NCBI GenBank assembly: GCA_027627685.1
Contig: CP091241.1
Coordinates: 2,171,191-2,235,190, forward strand
Direction of reading: 5' to 3'
Origin: Hyphomonadaceae bacterium ML37
Lineage (GTDB): Bacteria > Pseudomonadota > Alphaproteobacteria > Caulobacterales > Maricaulaceae
Length of the DNA: 64,000 bases
Shown: positions 51,468 to 59,832 of the stretch, piece by piece
Numbering within the stretch: the stretch's first letter is position 1
Layout: every line of letters begins with the position of its first letter
The notes under the pieces: model-generated
Seen by the model: the letters and a program-made list of their open reading frames with translations, nothing else
Told to the model about the DNA's origin: nothing
Database searches by the model: none
Made by a program: the position numbers and the translations under genes

Positions 51468-52088
51468 TCAATCGCTCTGGTCGAGAATGCTGCGCACGCG
51501 CGCCCTCAGCCAGGGCAAAAGCTCTTGCGCGAACAACGGGTTACGCGCCAGCCACGCATTGTTGCGCCAGCTCGGGTGCGGCAGCGCAACAAACGCAGGC
51601 GCATGCTTTCGCCAGTGCAAAACCGTCTCTGTGAGCGTCTTCTCCGCCGCCGCGCCCAGATGCCAGCGCTGGGCGTGGGCGCCCACCAGAAGCGTCAGGC
51701 GGACATCAGGCAGCGCAGCCGAGAACCGGTCCTGCCAGAGCGGTGCGCATTCGCGGCGCGGCGGCTTGTCGGCGCCTTTGGCGTCGAGACCGGGAAAGCA
51801 CAGTCCCATGGGCGTGACAGCGATGCACGCCGGGTCATAAAACTCGGCTTCATCCACACCCATCCAGTCGCGCAGCCGGACGCCGGACGGATCGGTGAAG
51901 GGCCGCCCGCTGGCCTGGACCCGCGTCCCCGGCGCCTGGCCGATGATGCGGATGCGCGCGGTGGATTGCGCCTGCGCGACGGGCCGGCAGGGATGGGCCA
52001 ACGCACCCTGGCAGACCCGGCAGGCCCGCGCTGCGGCCAGCACGGCCTCGACGGATTCAGGCGGAGGATTGTCTTCAGCCGGGCTCAT
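51468..52088 (-). CDS. Uracil-DNA glycosylase superfamily protein
   Basis: A 206-residue protein of the UDG fold. Visible are RACRVCQGALAHPCRPV with two or three cysteines near residue 20 and IIGQAPGTRVQASGRPF near residue 47 (motif 1 with the GQAPG loop). CIAVTPMGLCFPGLDAKG follows, with LPHPSWRNNAWLARNP near residue 168 (motif 2, His). This resembles the YcdR/UDG-like family that probably removes damaged or misincorporated bases, though activity in this subgroup is not established. The start overlaps the end of the DUF3253 gene by 14 bases. Confidence 0.82.
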   Translation of the reverse strand: MSPAEDNPPPESVEAVLAAARACRVCQGALAHPCRPVAQAQSTARIRIIGQAPGTRVQASGRPFTDPSGVRLRDWMGVDEAEFYDPACIAVTPMGLCFPGLDAKGADKPPRRECAPLWQDRFSAALPDVRLTLLVGAHAQRWHLGAAAEKTLTETVLHWRKHAPAFVALPHPSWRNNAWLARNPLFAQELLPWLRARVRSILDQSD

Positions 52089-52341
52089 CGCCCTTCACCG
52101 GCGCGATGGCGACTCGGTAGACGCCTTTGAAAGTCTCCGGATCCACCGGCTTGCCCTTGCGCAGGATCACCACCTGCCCCTGGCGCGCCAGATGCACGGC
52201 TGCGGCACGGACATGGCGCATGCGCGCCTGCCAGTCCTCGGGGAAGGCTTCGCGCGCGGCCTCGGACGGGCAAATCGATTTGCCAGCTCCGCGCTGCTCG
52301 GCGAGGGTGAGAATCGCGTTTTCAATCAGATCGTCGCTCAT
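52075..52341 (-). CDS. DUF3253 domain-containing protein
   Basis: An 88-residue DUF3253 protein: DLIENAILTLAEQRGAGKSI, then CPSEAAREAFPEDWQARM, then QVVILRKGKPVDPETFKGVY. This is a winged-helix-like small family of unknown role. ATG 52341 is chosen to match the family start; the frame runs on upstream over the opposite gene. Directly followed by and overlapping the UDG-like gene, so they form a two-gene operon. Starts 23 bases from the divergent acyltransferase. Confidence 0.85.
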   Translation of the reverse strand: MSDDLIENAILTLAEQRGAGKSICPSEAAREAFPEDWQARMRHVRAAAVHLARQGQVVILRKGKPVDPETFKGVYRVAIAPVKGDEPG

Positions 52342-52364
52342 GCCTGAAACGGATAGCCCGCCCC

Positions 52365-53087
52365 ATGCGCCGTGACCACCGCCCATACTGGATGCACTCG
52401 TTGTGGGAGGCGTTCGAGAATGCCTGGGCGAAGCACTTTCTCGCCCCGCATTTCGAGGCGCTGGGCCCCCACCCCAAGATCGTACGCCCGTGGAATGTGG
52501 AAGTGTTCGGACCCAATGTCCGCGCCGGGCGCGCCATCCACATCATCAGCCGGCGCGACCAGCCGGTCAGCTTCACCGTCTGGTCGCCGCAGGATGCGCC
52601 CGGGCAGATCGAGATCGGCGATTGCTGCTTCTTTGCGGGCGGGGTTCGGGTGCTGGCCGCGCAGGCGATCACGATCGGCGACGGGGCGCTGATCGCGCGC
52701 AACGTCACCCTGTCCGACAGCGACTGGCATGATCTCTATGACCGCATCGATCCGCGCCCGGCCAGCGCCCCTATCGTGATCGGACGCAATGTCTGGATTG
52801 GCGACGGCGCCTTTGTGGGCAAGGGCGTGACCATTGGCGACAATGCCGTAATCGCCGCCCGCGCCGTCGTCACCAAAGACATTCCCGCCAACACGGTCGC
52901 CGCCGGCATTCCCGCCGCGCCGGTCAAGGACCTGGACCCGGACGGCCCGTTCAAGACCCGCATGGACATGCTGGGCGACCCCGAAGGCCTCAACGCCTTT
53001 ATGGAAAACGCCTACAAGGACGCGCTGAAAGGCAATTCCACGTTCGGGTGGCTGAGGAGCAAGATCATTCCCCGTATAGGCGACTAA
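52365..53087 (+). CDS. Hexapeptide-repeat acyltransferase
   Basis: A 240-residue left-handed beta-helix protein. Hexapeptide repeats run from about residue 70 to 185 (for example IVIGRNVWIGDGAFVGKGVT and IGDNAVIAARAVVTKDIPAN). The ending NTVAAGIPAAPVKDLDPDGP is the acyltransferase C-cap of the LbetaH/WbbJ type. The His usually used in catalysis is in LSDSDWHDLYD. It likely O-acetylates or N-acetylates a sugar-like acceptor; no glycan cluster surrounds it, so the target is unknown. Divergent from DUF3253. Confidence 0.87.
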   Translation: MRRDHRPYWMHSLWEAFENAWAKHFLAPHFEALGPHPKIVRPWNVEVFGPNVRAGRAIHIISRRDQPVSFTVWSPQDAPGQIEIGDCCFFAGGVRVLAAQAITIGDGALIARNVTLSDSDWHDLYDRIDPRPASAPIVIGRNVWIGDGAFVGKGVTIGDNAVIAARAVVTKDIPANTVAAGIPAAPVKDLDPDGPFKTRMDMLGDPEGLNAFMENAYKDALKGNSTFGWLRSKIIPRIGD

Positions 53088-53166
53088 TTAATCCCCCTCG
53101 ACATTTCTTGGGTTGCACAATATCTTCAGGTTGCGCGCATTGGCGCTGACAACCATGGAGTTTGAT

Positions 53167-53628
53167 ATGAAAGCTCTGCTCGCCTGCGGAATTGCTGCCG
53201 CCGCCCTCGCCTCGGCCCCGGCCGCCATGGCCGAAACCGGCACGACGGACGTCCAGCTGACCCTGCTTTATGCGGTCATGCAGAACGCCTCGCCGGCGCC
53301 GCAATACGACGCTTACTGCCAGTCCCGGTTCCAAAGCTATCTGGGAACGGAGACTTCAACGCAGTGGAACATCAATCCCCAGAGCCTGATCATGTGGGCC
53401 GACACCACAGTGTTCGGCGCCACCGCCTCGCTCACGCCGATGGGGCTTTACGGGACGTACGCCTTTATCTCGGGACAGCTGCCCCCGGCGCTGACAGAGC
53501 GCAATGTCGACCGGGTCGTCTTCGTGCTCAACGAGTCATTCGAGGACCCCGAAGTCGACTTGCTGCTCACCTTCGGGGCGCCGTTCAACTGCGTTCTGTC
53601 GAACAAGCCGCTGCACCAAGACAGTTAG
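53167..53628 (+). CDS. Small exported hypothetical protein
   Basis: A 153-residue protein with a clear signal peptide (ALLACGIAAAALASAPAAMA, cleaved before ETGTT). ATG 53167 has GGAG six bases upstream. The mature part is rich in Gln, Thr and Phe, with two cysteines (DAYCQSRFQ and FNCVLSNK) that could pair. No family recognised. Followed by a strong hairpin at 53633, so it is a single-gene unit. Confidence 0.7.
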   Translation: MKALLACGIAAAALASAPAAMAETGTTDVQLTLLYAVMQNASPAPQYDAYCQSRFQSYLGTETSTQWNINPQSLIMWADTTVFGATASLTPMGLYGTYAFISGQLPPALTERNVDRVVFVLNESFEDPEVDLLLTFGAPFNCVLSNKPLHQDS

Positions 53629-53632
53629 GCGC

Positions 53633-53660
53633 TCAGGCGGCGGCCCAAGCCGCCGCCTGA
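53633..53660. terminator. Perfect 12-bp hairpin after the small exported protein gene
   Basis: TCAGGCGGCGGC-CCAA-GCCGCCGCCTGA starts four bases after the stop codon. It is a perfect palindromic stem with a 4-base loop but no T-run. Probably marks the 3' end for the plus-strand gene and faces the end of the minus-strand gene at 53734. Confidence 0.6.
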
Positions 53661-53733
53661 CGTCACCCGAACAGAGCCACAGGCAGGGCGGCCAATCACG
53701 GCGGCGCTCGCCGCCTGACCGGCGCACCGGACA

Positions 53734-54135
53734 TCAGCGCGACGAGCGGACAGTCTGTTTGCGCGCCGCGATCGCCGCCAGCCACGCTCGCCCGGGCAAA
53801 AGCGGCCACAGCCCGATCGCCGCGTAGAGCAATATCGTGCCTCCAGCCCACCCTGCGGCGAAGATCACACCGATCAACAGCCAGTCCACCGGCCCGCCGG
53901 CATCGGTGAATCCGGATCGGGTCACATGAGCCATCAGCACAAGAGCGCCCGCTCCGGCCAGCAGCGCAAACGCCTGGGCGCGCACAAGACGGCCGCTGGA
54001 CACGGTGCGTTCGCGCCACACGACCCAGCCGAAACCGCCCAGGCCGGCCAGCGCCAGCAGCAGCAGCAACCAGAACCACGCCCCCATCATCTCAAGCAAT
54101 ACCGCTAGCAAAACCGCCGGATCGAGTTCCTGCAT
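53734..54135 (-). CDS. Small membrane protein (DUF5368-like)
   Basis: A 133-residue protein with three or four hydrophobic helices: about residues 5-40 (two close helices around MMGAWFWLLLLLALAGLG), 53-72 and 82-104. It resembles DUF5368, a small inner-membrane family reported next to sulfide:quinone-reductase genes; the assignment is from memory of the pattern and is moderate. Start at ATG 54135, 16 bases after the upstream flavoprotein gene. Probably co-transcribed with it and acting with it in the membrane. Confidence 0.65.
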   Translation of the reverse strand: MQELDPAVLLAVLLEMMGAWFWLLLLLALAGLGGFGWVVWRERTVSSGRLVRAQAFALLAGAGALVLMAHVTRSGFTDAGGPVDWLLIGVIFAAGWAGGTILLYAAIGLWPLLPGRAWLAAIAARKQTVRSSR

Positions 54136-54151
54136 CGCCCTCGCGCCTCCC

Positions 54152-55513
54152 TCAAGCGTCGCCGCGCAGCATCGCCACATAGGTCGGCTTGAGCGCGATG
54201 GTCTTCATAACCCACGAAATCCAGAGTTCTTCCAGCGGCGCGATCACGCCCGGGAAAGACGGGGTCAGATTGTTCTGGTAGTCGAACTCCACCAACATGG
54301 CCCGGCCCAGCCGGGTGATCAGCGGGCAAGAAGTGTAGCCATTGAACTGGCTATCGCTGGTCCCGCCCGCCAGATCCGCTGCAATGTGATCAGCGGCCAC
54401 GGGCGCCTGCCATTTGACGCTGGCTGCAGTCTTGCCCTTTGGCACGCCGGCCGCATCGCCGATGGCGAAAACATTGGGATAGCGCACATGGCGCAGGGTG
54501 TGGCGATCCACTTCCGCCCAGCCATCTGCTGCCCATGGGCCGCTGCTCCACGCCAGAGGGCTGTCGCGCAGGGCGCGCGCGGCGCGCATGGGCGGGATGA
54601 CATTGATGAAGTCATAGCCAAGCTCGGTTTCGCCGCCGGGTGTGTCAAACACCGCCCTGCGCGCATCGATATCGATGGACTTGAGGACGTGATGATACAC
54701 CGTATCCACGCCTCGATCCTGATACAGCATGCGCACTTTTTCCGACACGATCGGCACGCTGAACAGTTCTTGATTATGCGCCGCATAGGTCAGCCGGGCG
54801 CGGCCGCGATTGCCGCGACGCCTCAGCACGTCGTCGGTGATGAAGGTGTATTTGAGCGGCGCGCCCGCGCATTTCATTTCCGTGGCGGGGCGCATGAATA
54901 ACGCGTCACCGCCGGCGTCGGCGAAACCAGACATCGCCTGCCACGTCGCCTGCGCGGCTTCAGGACTGTGATAGACGCTGCCCAGCCCGTTTTCACCAAT
55001 CCGGGCGACATCCATGCCGTCGATGGCGTCATAGTCGAGATCAATGCCGACCGCCGCGACAAGATAGTCGTAGGCCACCCGCCGTCCCGAGCTGGTGACG
55101 ACAGCGTTGGAATCGGGATCGAAAGCGGCGACCCCCTCCTCGATCCAGTCAGCGTCGCGGGGAATGTAATCGCCCGTCCGGCTGACCGGGTAACTGGCAG
55201 GCTCCAGCCCGGCCGCGACCAGGGTGAAGCCGGGTTGATAAAGATGGCGAGCGCGCGGGTCGATCAGGGTGATGCGCGCGCCGTCCAGGCGCTGCGCGAG
55301 CTGGTTGGCAACCGTCAGGCCGGCAGCGCCCGCCCCGGCGATGACAATATGGGCCCGGGTCGGAACCTTGGCGAAACGGGGCGAACAGGCCGCCAGAGCT
55401 GCCGCAGCCGCGAGCCCGCCCGCCCCCAATGTCAGGAAACCCCGGCGGGACGGGCTCGCCGCGACCGCGCGCACCGAAGGGCAATCGCCAACGGAGGCTA
55501 GAGGATCACGCAT
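54152..55513 (-). CDS. Tat-exported sulfide:quinone oxidoreductase-like flavoprotein
   Basis: A 453-residue FAD-dependent oxidoreductase with a twin-arginine signal (SRRGFLTLGAGGLAAAAALA near residues 22-41). FAD motif HIVIAGAGAAGLTVANQL is near residue 55. The two redox cysteines expected for sulfide:quinone reductase appear as EMKCAGAPLKYTF near 211 and GYTSCPLITRLGRAM near 396. FAIGDAAGVPKGKTAAS near 348 closes the flavin site. It would oxidise sulfide in the periplasm, passing electrons to quinone (SQR) or to a cytochrome (FCSD-like); the missing cytochrome gene favours SQR. Export needs TatABC (44099-45539). Followed by a small membrane protein gene. Confidence 0.87.
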   Translation of the reverse strand: MRDPLASVGDCPSVRAVAASPSRRGFLTLGAGGLAAAAALAACSPRFAKVPTRAHIVIAGAGAAGLTVANQLAQRLDGARITLIDPRARHLYQPGFTLVAAGLEPASYPVSRTGDYIPRDADWIEEGVAAFDPDSNAVVTSSGRRVAYDYLVAAVGIDLDYDAIDGMDVARIGENGLGSVYHSPEAAQATWQAMSGFADAGGDALFMRPATEMKCAGAPLKYTFITDDVLRRRGNRGRARLTYAAHNQELFSVPIVSEKVRMLYQDRGVDTVYHHVLKSIDIDARRAVFDTPGGETELGYDFINVIPPMRAARALRDSPLAWSSGPWAADGWAEVDRHTLRHVRYPNVFAIGDAAGVPKGKTAASVKWQAPVAADHIAADLAGGTSDSQFNGYTSCPLITRLGRAMLVEFDYQNNLTPSFPGVIAPLEELWISWVMKTIALKPTYVAMLRGDA

Positions 55514-55614
55514 CACAGGGCCTCGCTCACAACACCCACAAAATATATGAGGTTACTCACCCAGGGCGCAAGGCAAACTATGAAGCCATATTGCCGCAGT
55601 CTGAGGCCAGCCGA

Positions 55615-56898
55615 TCAGGCGGCGAACAACGCCATCGGCAGGGCGCCAATCACCGCGCCGGTCATCAGCGTGGCCAGCGTGCCAGACACCAGCGCGCGCG
55701 GGGCGAGCTTGAGGATGTCCTCGCGCCGGCTGGGCGCCACGGCGATCAGGCCGCCGATCAGAATGCCGACTGACGAGAAGTTGGCGAAGCCGCACACCGC
55801 ATAGGTCATGATCAGCCGGGTGCGCGGGCTCATCTCTTCTGCAAAGCGCGCCAGGGCGTCATAGGCGAAAATCTCGTTCAGCGCGGTCTTGAAGCCCATC
55901 ACCGACCCGGCCACCTGGGATTCGGCCCACGGCACGCCGGCGAGCCACACCAGCGGGGCGAACAGCCAGCCCAGCGCACGCTCCACTGTCAGCGGCGCGC
56001 CGAGCACGTCGGGAAAGCCGCCCAGCATGAAGTTGATCAGCGCGATCAGCGCTGTGAAGACCAGCAGCATTGCAATGATATTGATAAACAGCCGCACCCC
56101 GTCCGACACGCCGGTGGTCAGCGCGTCCATGGAGGAATGGTAGAGATTGACCGGGATCTTCTCAGTCCCCGCAACGCCCTCTTCCTCGTCTTGCGGATGC
56201 ATCAGACGGGCCAGCACTACCGCCGCCGGCACCGAGATCAGCGAGGCGGTCAGGATGTGGCCCGCAGCGTCGGGCAGAATGCCGGTGAGCTGGCTGACAT
56301 AGATCGCCATCACCGAGCCTGCGACGGTGGAGAAGCCCACGGTCATGATCAGGAACAGATCTGATTTTGAAATGGTGGGCAGGCGCGGCCGGATCAGCAC
56401 CGGGCTTTCGGTCATGCCCAGGAAAATATTCGCCGCCGCGCCCAGCGACGCTGCGCCGGAGAGATTGAGGATGCGCCGGAACATCAGCGCGAACCCACGC
56501 ACCGCGAACTCCAGAATGCGCCAGCGCCACATCAAGGCCGACAGCGCCGACAGAACGATCACCATGGGCAGGGCCTGGAAGGCGAAGGAAAACAGGAAGC
56601 GCTCCCCGCCCTCACGCACCACGAACGGGCTTTCGCCGCCACCCAGATAGCCGAACACGAAGCTGGTGCCCTGGGTAGTGGCCGCCTGCAGCACTTCCAC
56701 CACGCCCGTCAGCGAGGACAGGAAGGCGCGCGTGGGCGCAAAGCTGAAAAGCGCCACGGCGATCACATACTGCACCGCCACCGCGCCGGCGATGAGCGCC
56801 CAGGGAATCGATTTGCGCGGTCCCAGCACCCAGGCAAGAGCCAGGAAGGCGAACACGCCCAGAAAACTGCGCAGCTGCAGGCCGAAATCTTCGATCAT
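55615..56898 (-). CDS. nupC: Concentrative nucleoside transporter (NupC/CNT family)
   Basis: A 427-residue membrane protein with about ten helices. The CNT signatures are GYLGGGESPF near residue 85 (GGxxPF-like hairpin), NIFLGMTESPVLIRP near 155 (nucleoside-binding ESxxL segment), and the Q-rich hairpin partner ESQVAGSVMGFKTALNEIFA near 325. It couples nucleoside uptake to a proton or sodium gradient. The ATG at 56898 is preferred over 56910 because the latter has no space for a ribosome site. Single gene. Confidence 0.9.
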   Translation of the reverse strand: MIEDFGLQLRSFLGVFAFLALAWVLGPRKSIPWALIAGAVAVQYVIAVALFSFAPTRAFLSSLTGVVEVLQAATTQGTSFVFGYLGGGESPFVVREGGERFLFSFAFQALPMVIVLSALSALMWRWRILEFAVRGFALMFRRILNLSGAASLGAAANIFLGMTESPVLIRPRLPTISKSDLFLIMTVGFSTVAGSVMAIYVSQLTGILPDAAGHILTASLISVPAAVVLARLMHPQDEEEGVAGTEKIPVNLYHSSMDALTTGVSDGVRLFINIIAMLLVFTALIALINFMLGGFPDVLGAPLTVERALGWLFAPLVWLAGVPWAESQVAGSVMGFKTALNEIFAYDALARFAEEMSPRTRLIMTYAVCGFANFSSVGILIGGLIAVAPSRREDILKLAPRALVSGTLATLMTGAVIGALPMALFAA

Positions 56899-57025
56899 GC
56901 CCGGACACATCCCCGATCACGGCGCGCCATGGCGCGCTCCCCGTCATGAGATCGCAACATACCGAAACACGCGCGCTTGGCCAGACGCCCTTGCGTCCCG
57001 TGCGCAGGCAGGTCATCTAGCGGCC

Positions 57026-57217
57026 ATGACCGCCCGGATCTGGACGCCCTGCATCAAGGTCTGCTTTGTCGATCCGGCGCAGAATATCTGCGTGGGCTGC
57101 TTCCGCACGATGGAAGAGCTGGGCCGCTGGACGCGCATGAGCGATGCGCAGCGCGAGGCGGTCAAGCCGAAGCTGGAAGCAAGGCGCGCCGCCTATGAGG
57201 CGGGCCATAAGGTCTGA
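57026..57217 (+). CDS. DUF1289 domain-containing protein
   Basis: A 63-residue DUF1289 protein: TPCIKVCFVDPAQNICVGCF carries the four cysteines of the family, followed by RTMEELGRWTRMSDAQREAV. A likely small metal- or iron-sulfur-binding protein. ATG 57026 is the only start giving the family size. Function unknown. Lies alone between nupC and a toxin-antitoxin pair. Confidence 0.85.
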   Translation: MTARIWTPCIKVCFVDPAQNICVGCFRTMEELGRWTRMSDAQREAVKPKLEARRAAYEAGHKV

Positions 57218-57266
57218 CCCTTCCCCCAGATCGCCGAAACGGCATGTTGGCCGGGATTGATCCCGC

Positions 57267-57554
57267 TCAGGCGGCGCCATCCAGCGCGCGGGCCACGGCA
57301 TCAGGCATGGAGGCGATGACACGCAGATAATTGCGTGTCGCCGAATCGGGCTTGCGCCTGCCCTGCTCCCAGTCGCGCAAGCTCGCAACCGGGACGCCGT
57401 AGCGCCTGGCGAAATCCGGCTGACTCAATCCGGTCGCAGCCCGCGCCGAGCGGGCCAGCACCGCGAAACGTCCCCGCTGGAATTCCTCATCGGACAGCGG
57501 GGCATCGGGATCAGGGGCGGTTTTCGCCTTCATATCTTTGGGTTTCGCGCTCAT
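57267..57554 (-). CDS. Helix-turn-helix antitoxin of BrnT pair
   Basis: A 95-residue protein whose residues 40-90 form an XRE/HTH domain (ATGLSQPDFARRYGVPVASL, then RDWEQGRRKPDSATRNYL). It follows and overlaps the BrnT toxin by 44 bases, typical of BrnT operons in which the antitoxin is an HTH protein rather than the ribbon-helix-helix BrnA. It should bind BrnT and the shared promoter. An internal ATG at 57533 gives a 23-base overlap instead. Confidence 0.82.
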   Translation of the reverse strand: MSAKPKDMKAKTAPDPDAPLSDEEFQRGRFAVLARSARAATGLSQPDFARRYGVPVASLRDWEQGRRKPDSATRNYLRVIASMPDAVARALDGAA

Positions 57555-57804
57555 CGGCTTTCCTGACCGAAATAATGCGGGCTGCGCCGCTGCGTGGTGC
57601 ATGGACGCAAACCCAGACCCGTCCTTCAGCGAACCCGTATGTCACGAAGCGCTCCTCGCCATAGTCAAACCGGGTGTCGAGAACATCGACCCGGCCGGGG
57701 TCAGCCAGAACCTCCAACTCAAAGCCAAGCGACACGCCATGCTTGTCGCAGTTCGCGTCATCCTTCTCAGGATCGAATTCCAACTTGAGCTGAATATACG
57801 GCAA
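57511..57804 (-). CDS. brnT: BrnT-family toxin
   Basis: A 97-residue BrnT ribonuclease toxin. LEFDPEKDDANCDKHGVSLG near the start, then RFDYGEERFVTYGFAEGRVW and IISVRKADERETQRYE are the three family segments with the conserved His, Arg and Glu residues. The first usable start is TTG at 57804. Toxin gene first and antitoxin second, as usual for BrnT systems. Role as a translation-inhibiting stress module is from family knowledge. Confidence 0.87.
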   Translation of the reverse strand: MPYIQLKLEFDPEKDDANCDKHGVSLGFELEVLADPGRVDVLDTRFDYGEERFVTYGFAEGRVWVCVHAPRSGAARIISVRKADERETQRYEGENRP

Positions 57805-57848
57805 TGCCGCACCCCCTTCAACCCTACACCGGCCAGAAGGCCTGACCC

Positions 57849-58664
57849 CTAACCCCAGATCGCCGAGCGGATCATGTTGGCGGCCACCAGCGCCAGCCCG
57901 ATCGCGAACGCCTGGCGCAGCCGCGCGGCGTTGAGACGGTGAGCCAGCGCGGCGCCGATAGGCGCCACGAACACTGCCGCAGCAGCGAGGATCACGAAGC
58001 CGGGCATGCTGACAAAGCCCAGGGAGAGCGGCGCCCGCCCCTCCACCGCCCAGCCGGTGATGACAAAGCCCAGCGCGGCCGGCGCGCCGATGGCCACGCC
58101 GAACCCCGCCGCCGTGGCCACGGCGGTATGGATGGGGCGTCCGAACACGGTCAGCAGCGTCACGCCGAACACGCCGCCGCCAATGCCCATCAGCGCCGAC
58201 AGGACGCCGATAAACCCGGCAAGGCCCGCGCGCCAGGGCTGGCCGGGCAGATCATCGCCCAGACGCCAGTCGGCCCGTCCGAAGAAAAACTGAAGGCTCA
58301 ATATAAAGGCCGTGACCGCGAACACGATCACCAGTCCACGCGTCGGGATCGCGCCCGCCAGCGCCGATCCGCCGAGCGCGCCCAGCACGATCCAGGGCGC
58401 CCACTGGCGCAGCACCTTGAAATCCACCGCGCCCCGGCCCGCATGGGCCGCGACCGAACGCAACGAGGTGACGACGATCACCGCCAGTGACGTGCCCACG
58501 GCCGCATGCATGGCGTAGTCGGGATAGCCCAGGAGCTTCAGCGTGTAATACATGGCCGGGACCATCACGACCCCGCCGCCAATGCCGAACAGCCCGGCGA
58601 TCAGCCCGGCGAAGGCGCCCACAAAGATCAGCGCCAGGATGAACAGGCCATAGGTCTCGATCAT
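57849..58664 (-). CDS. Sulfite exporter TauE/SafE family permease
   Basis: A 271-residue membrane protein with about eight helices. The first family half is FAGLIAGLFGIGGGVVMVPA near residue 18, and the second is GLAGFIGVLSALMGIGGGVF near residue 145, the duplicated GxGGG motif of TauE/SafE. It exports sulfite, organosulfonates or related anions; it could be linked to the sulfide oxidase at 54152, though they are in separate units. The ATG overlaps the dusA stop by four bases. Confidence 0.9.
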   Translation of the reverse strand: MIETYGLFILALIFVGAFAGLIAGLFGIGGGVVMVPAMYYTLKLLGYPDYAMHAAVGTSLAVIVVTSLRSVAAHAGRGAVDFKVLRQWAPWIVLGALGGSALAGAIPTRGLVIVFAVTAFILSLQFFFGRADWRLGDDLPGQPWRAGLAGFIGVLSALMGIGGGVFGVTLLTVFGRPIHTAVATAAGFGVAIGAPAALGFVITGWAVEGRAPLSLGFVSMPGFVILAAAAVFVAPIGAALAHRLNAARLRQAFAIGLALVAANMIRSAIWG

Positions 58665-59668
58665 GCCGCTGCGCGCGCCTCCGCCACGGCGTGCATCGCC
58701 GCCTCCACCACCGTCCAGTCAGCGCCTGGCCGGTGGGCATTCTCTGACAGGACGCGGCGCCACTGGCGCGCGCCGGGCAGGCCTGCGAACAAGCCCAGCA
58801 TATGGCGGGTCATGGCGTTGAGGCGTACGCCGTCGGCCAGGCGCGCCTCGACATAGGGGCGGTAGGCCTCCAGCGCCGCAACCGGATCCAGGTCCCGCGC
58901 AGGCTCGCCATAAAAGCGCGCATCCACCTCGCTCAAAATCCACGGCGTGTGATAGGCGGCGCGCCCGAGCATCACCCCGTCCAGCCCGGCGCCTTCAACC
59001 AGAGCGTGATCGAGATCGGCCAGCCCGCCGTTCAGGATGATCTCCAGATCCGGCCGCGCCGCCTTGAGCGCGCGCACCAGATCATAGTCCAGCGGCGGAA
59101 TGTCCCGGTTTTCCTTCGGGCTGAGCCCGTCGAGCCAGGCCTTGCGGGCATGGACGATGAATGTTGTCACGTCAGACTGCGCCACTGTATCGACAAAGCC
59201 GAACAACGACTCGCGCGGGTCCTGATTATCCACGCCCAGGCGGTGCTTCACCGTCACCGGAACCGACACCGCCTCGCGCATCGCGATCAGGCAGTCGCGC
59301 ACCAGTTCGGGCTCGCGCATCAGGCAGGCGCCAAACCGGCCCGATTGAACCCGGTCTGACGGGCAGCCCACATTCAGATTAATCTCAATATAGCCAAAGC
59401 CTTGCGCGATCCGCGCCGCCCGCGCCAGCAGATCCGGGTCCGATCCGCCCAGCTGGATCGCCACAGGCTGCTCGGCCGGATCAAACCCGATCAGGCGCGG
59501 CGCATCACCGTGAAGCACCGCCTGATCCACCGCCATTTCGGTGTAGAGAAGCGCCCGGCGCGTCAGCACACGGTGAAACGCCCGGCAATGCCGGTCGGTC
59601 CAGTCCATCATCGGCGCGACGCAAAAGCGCCGGTCGGGGGCGGGGGACATGTCTCGGCTCTCGCTCAT
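58661..59668 (-). CDS. dusA: tRNA-dihydrouridine synthase A
   Basis: A 335-residue DusA flavoprotein that reduces uridines in the D-loop of tRNA. FCVAPMMDWTDRHCRAF is the FMN-binding start. NLNVGCPSDRVQSGRFGACL near residue 92 holds the catalytic Cys, followed by VTVKHRLGVD and IILNGGLADLD. VMLGRAAYHTPW closes the barrel. ATG 59668 is used; an ATG 18 bases on is equally possible. Coupled to the TauE/SafE gene by a four-base overlap. Confidence 0.93.
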   Translation of the reverse strand: MSESRDMSPAPDRRFCVAPMMDWTDRHCRAFHRVLTRRALLYTEMAVDQAVLHGDAPRLIGFDPAEQPVAIQLGGSDPDLLARAARIAQGFGYIEINLNVGCPSDRVQSGRFGACLMREPELVRDCLIAMREAVSVPVTVKHRLGVDNQDPRESLFGFVDTVAQSDVTTFIVHARKAWLDGLSPKENRDIPPLDYDLVRALKAARPDLEIILNGGLADLDHALVEGAGLDGVMLGRAAYHTPWILSEVDARFYGEPARDLDPVAALEAYRPYVEARLADGVRLNAMTRHMLGLFAGLPGARQWRRVLSENAHRPGADWTVVEAAMHAVAEARAAA

Positions 59669-59832
59669 GGCGCGCGATGTACGCCGGACGGGTGACCAGC
59701 GCAAATCCGCCTTTGCTGCGGTAGAGTCACGCCGGATGCAACCTGGCTTGTCTATAATTTAATTTATTCGCGCATGGAGGATAAGGTGAGCGGCTGGTAC
59801 ACTTCAGACACATTTGGAAAAGGGAGACCGCC

